Part shown: one piece after another, positions 60,292 through 64,000 of the stretch
How positions within the stretch are numbered: position 1 is the first letter of the stretch
Layout: each line of letters begins with the position of its first letter
Assembly (NCBI RefSeq): GCF_010389155.1
Contig: NC_057769.1
Location: forward strand, 13,392,735 to 13,456,734
Source: Erigeron canadensis
Lineage: Eukaryota; Streptophyta; Magnoliopsida; Asterales; Asteraceae
Direction of reading: 5' to 3'
DNA length: 64,000 bases
The notes under the pieces: model-generated
Database searches by the model: none
What the model was told of the DNA's origin: nothing
What the model saw: the letters and a program-made list of their open reading frames with translations, nothing else
Translations under genes and position numbers: made by a program

Positions 60292-61835
60292 TGTCCATGT
60301 AAAAGTTATACATTATTTCAATTAATCGTATATGGTACTTCGTAATTTTCAGATCTTCTTTTTCTTCTACTTTGAGTCTAAACTTAATAAATCTTAATAG
60401 TGTAATCGATCAAAAGGTTTTAAAAACCTTTGATCGATCAATATGAGAATTTATATTTTTTAAATTAAATAAGACATAAAGTCACTTTATCCAACCTGTT
60501 TTATGCACTTTTGTACTTTAATCATAGACAATTACTATTGTCCGAATAATAGTACATAAAGCAAAAAGGTTTTTCTTGTAATCAGTGTAAAGCTTTGTAA
60601 ATACTATACACTCATGGATCTCCAGTCTTGATCTGGACAGAATGTTCACTGGGCTTCATTGTCATGGTCATTCCCTTTCTTCCACTTGTTGTCTTCGACT
60701 TCAACTGGAATGTTTGTCATATCTAGTCAGATCTTCAATTGGAGTAAAGCTCCAGTGACATCAATTATACATTGGCCACTGAACTTTATATATTTCTGGA
60801 CAAATCTTCTGGTCTCCAGATTCAACTGGAGACGCTCCAATTTTCACCAAAACGGGACCTAACAATTAGTAAGAATGGACAAAGACTCATGTTACAGCAA
60901 GACACTCATGATTTGTATATACTTGCTTTATTGTCTGCAACACAGATTATTGGAAAGTGTATTATTAGTTAGAATGGACAAAGCTTTTGAAGCAACATAG
61001 ATTATTGGAAAGTGTTCTTTAGATACTGAAATGTTTTTTAGGTATGATCAAGAAAAGAAAGTTTGGATTGTACAAAACATTGCGAGAAAATCCATAAGCT
61101 AGACTTCTAAGTTAACATGCCAAACTATAATCTTTTGAATTGTATGAATGTTAGATGTTAGGATGGCTTTGGATGGCTTTTGATGGTGTACGGCTATGCA
61201 CTATGTTGCAAGCTTATTAGGCATCAACATATATATTGCCTAATGTGATGCAATATGTAAAGTCTCTTATGTTGTTAAGAGGTTGGAATCTTGTTATGTA
61301 CTTCTCCTTGTATGGGTTTTATATGGGTATGTTAATGTTCATGGTATAATTGATATTTGTTGGTTTTTATATAAATTGTAGTAAGGTATCTTAGGTTGTT
61401 GTTTAACACATAAACCTTGGACATTTTATCTTGTATTTGTGACTTTTTTATAACTTATTTAAATGGTTAACGTATAACATTGAATTTTGTATACAAATAA
61501 TATTAGCATATCAAAGAAAAAAGCTAAAATTCAAAAAAAAATATATATATATATATATAAGTTTTTATTTCTCTTCTTTCCCCCTGCCAAACATTAGAAT
61601 TATTTTCTTTAGTATTTCTCAAGCTAATTTCTCTGGTGTTACCAAACATTAGAAATCATTTGATTTCTCCACTAATTTCATTTCTTTTTATTTCTTTTCT
61701 CTGCTTCATTTCATTTCTTCAAAATTCTCCCTACCAAACGTGCCCTAAGGGCAAAGTCCTTGGAGATGGTTTTTAATGGTTCTCACGGTTCTCACCATAT
61801 ATGTTGGTTCCCACTTGATCCCAACACTTTGTATA
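60292..61835. other. Intergenic region with a partial MITE at about 61545-61745
   Basis: No gene. CTCCAGTCTTGATCTGGA and similar CTCCAG words recur near 60620-60830. 61575-61745 ends CCCTACCAAACGTGCCCTAA, a common plant MITE terminus, with a weaker partner CCAAACATTAGAA inside. Confidence 0.35.
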
Positions 61836-62762
61836 TGTTGGGTCGAAAATCGACCAAATATAATTTGTTCAGAAATAGTTGAAGTTCAGTGAAGACAATT
61901 GTACATAATCCTGAAGCCTTTCAGAAATAAGTTCACTGAAGCTTCACTTCAGTTTCAGAAACAACACCACTGAAGCATTTAGACTGAAGTCAAATACTGA
62001 AGACTGAAGAAAGAGAATCATCTCAGAAGCAGAGCTCAGAGAAGATTTTATCTGAAGACGAAACCGAAGAAGCTTAGTGTAAAAGTATTTACAACACTTT
62101 TACACTGATTACGAGAAAGTCTTGTTACAGTCGAGAAAGCCTTGTTACAATACTTTAACTGCCATTACCCGGTTAATAGCATTACACCTGGTATTGTGCT
62201 AGTTTGAGTAAAAGGTTGGGAATAAAGTGTGTCAAGTCACATCAATTGACTTACACACCTTACCTTAAACGAGCATGTTATGGATTTGGTTTACAAACCC
62301 ATAAATGCACTCAACCGTATTTGTACGGCCATCTGCCATGTCATCAAGACATCTTGGCCTATATATACAAGACTTTTCAGACTTTGCAAACTGCTAGAAA
62401 CTCTTGCATTGCAACTTGTGAGATATACCCTAAGTAATTCTTACGAGTATTTTCAAGTTATTAGATCACTTGTATTCCGGGGTTGTTTAGATATTTACAC
62501 TCTTGTGTTTATCTTTGTTCCGCAACAACCCTTGTATTTTGTTTATATCTATAAAGAAAATACATTGAAAAGAATACTAAGTGTCTCAATGATACATACT
62601 TGACTATATCTAATATTTATATAGCTTCTGCACTTGTTCTTTAAGTTCTTTACTTTCAGTATTTATTTGTATCCACATCTGGAACATACATCAAACTGGT
62701 CTTCTTTCAGTTTGATTGTATTTGCCAGTCGGGTCATATCTTATACATTTGGGACTCACAGT
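61836..62762 (+). repeat. Solo-LTR-like block, copia (Sirevirus) flavour
   Basis: Starts TGTTGGGTCGAAAATCG and ends near GGGACTCACA. It carries a TATA box (GGCCTATATATACAAG, about 62358) placed as in an LTR, and a downstream leader. No partner LTR, PBS or clear target duplication, so the right end is uncertain. Confidence 0.45.
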
Positions 62763-62788
62763 TAGTGTGTGTGTGTGTATATATATAT

Positions 62789-63102
62789 GTGGGGGGGATG
62801 AGAATATAAGACTGTTAGGTACCTAAGCTTAGGTGTGGAACACTCACATATTATTTTTCTAATCCATAAAATTCATGGGCGCCATGTGATTTAATTAAAA
62901 TTCAACAAATATTAAAAAATTTGTATGTGAGGGGTTCCACACCTAAACTTAGGTGTGGAACCCCTCACATATTAATATTTTATTATATATTGTTTAATGA
63001 ATAAATGTCTGGGTCCGCACGATTTTTATGGTTTAAAAAAATAATATGTGAGTGTCCGGTATCTAAGCTTAGGTACATAATAGCCTTATATTCCCATCCC
63101 CC
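62789..63102. mobile_element. MITE, copy 4, a dimeric form
   Basis: Ends GGGGGATGAGAATATAAG and CTTATATTCCCATCCCCC. Three junction palindromes of the AAGCTTAGG/CCTAAACTTAGG type instead of two (62826, 62945, 63065), consistent with a nested or tandem dimer. AT-repeat flanks. Confidence 0.65.
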
Positions 63103-63126
63103 TATATATATATATATATATATATA

Positions 63127-63517
63127 GGGTAACACTCCAGTGAGAACAGTCTTAAAATAAGAACGGTGAGAACACTTAAAAAACATCATTTTGATGCATT
63201 AAAAGTCCATAAAACTAGCATAGTGCTTAACTAATTATAATTATTTAAGTGTATAACAACACATTGGCCTGTCAAAATCAAGAAAATCAAGTTTTTTGTT
63301 TTGTGCATCCATCTTGGATGCATATTCTTCAAAATAATGCATCCACCAAAAAACGTAATTTTTTTGATTTTGACGGATCAATGTGTTGTTAAACACTTAA
63401 ATAATGATAATTAGTTAAGCACTATGTTAGTGTTATAGACTTTTAATGCATCAAAATGATGTTTTTTAAGTGTTCTCACCGTTCTTATTTTAAAACTGTT
63501 ATTATTTGATTGTCCCC
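63127..63517. mobile_element. Foldback MITE of about 390 bp
   Basis: Nearly the whole element is one inverted repeat. The left arm has TTAAAATAAGAACGGTGAG, AACATCATTTTGATGCATTA and GTGCTTAACTAATTAT; the right arm has their complements (63381-63495). The centre is near 63320 (GGATGCATATTC). AT-repeat flanks hide the duplication. Confidence 0.75.
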
Positions 63518-64000
63518 ATATATATATATATATATATATAATAAAATAGTAGTTATCCTAGCTTTCTAAGACTATCCACCTCAACTCAACGCTATCTTTA
63601 AATATTGCCACATAGGATTTATTTTATTATATGTTAACTTTGGCAACAAAAATCTAACAAGAAGTTATATTTATAATAATTATTACTATTAAATCTTTTA
63701 ACTAAATAAATAATATCCTTTTTTTTTATCAATAAATTATTTTATTTTTTATGTCATATAAAACAATCTTATACATATCTTAATAAATTTGATTTTATTC
63801 GGAGCTATATTATATAGATACTACTATGTTTATGTCATATAAAACTATCTTAGATATATTTTTTTTTTTACTAATGAACATCAACTTTTGTTCGTGCATA
63901 ATATTGTGAACTTTACAATTCGTTATCAGTAAATCACAGAGATGCTATCAAGCAGTTTATTACTATAATATATATACTAAACTATATATATATATAATTT
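63518..64000. other. Intergenic AT-rich end of the window
   Basis: Nothing recognisable. Confidence 0.35.

Noticed and set aside
1..64000. CRISPR array or prokaryotic operon
   Set aside because: No regularly spaced identical repeats with spacers; gene structure is plant-like with introns. The hairpin array at 37621-38206 has variable stems and is not CRISPR-like.

Overview
The window is nuclear DNA of a flowering plant, almost certainly a eudicot. The evidence is large introns with canonical GT-AG borders, plant gene families (an ATL-type RING-H2 ligase, a GDSL esterase, a class III peroxidase) and a dense load of plant transposon families. An asterid, perhaps Asteraceae, is my guess from the repeat flavour; the sequence does not prove it. 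Only three genes look intact: a small RING-H2 gene (23786-24142, +), a five-exon GDSL esterase/lipase (29058-32090, -) and a seven-exon D-aminoacyl-tRNA deacylase (39261-44794, -). A decayed RING-H2 duplicate lies near 25.4 kb and a dead peroxidase near 60 kb.

Left part, 1-23274: nested transposons. The outermost is a minus-strand Athila-like Ty3/gypsy element whose 5' LTR is 21799-23274. A Tat-like Ty3/gypsy element with an antisense extra ORF sits in it (window start to about 3894). So do a hAT element (20922-21597, 8-bp target duplication) and a CACTA element (6621-20302, TSD TCT). The CACTA carries a MULE (8945-19089, 9-bp TSD), and the MULE carries a LARD-like LTR element (9753-18828, 5-bp TSD). 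The LARD LTRs differ only by two small indels that I could see. Removing the CACTA and one TCT copy rejoins one reading frame of the Athila-like gag-like ORF, which confirms the nesting.

Middle part, 23.3-47 kb: the gene-bearing stretch. A tail-to-tail LINE lies next to the deacylase gene. It is split by a 2-kb non-autonomous LTR element whose leader, just after the primer binding site, is a run of about 19 consecutive short hairpins with unrelated stems. I regard this as the most unusual structure in the window. The deacylase introns hold a LINE ORF1 piece, a LINE 3' end with a 17-bp TSD, and a foldback element; two of its exons are only 31 and 26 bp long.

Right part, 47-64 kb: a degenerate minus-strand Ty1/copia element (47007-59279). 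It is filled with a solo LTR, a Pack-MULE-like inverted-repeat element containing a further foldback and a MITE, and a Helitron-like insertion in its 5' LTR. Beyond it lie the peroxidase pseudogene with a hAT insertion, a solo-LTR-like block and two more MITEs. A small MITE family recurs four times in the window, always beside AT-repeat tracts.
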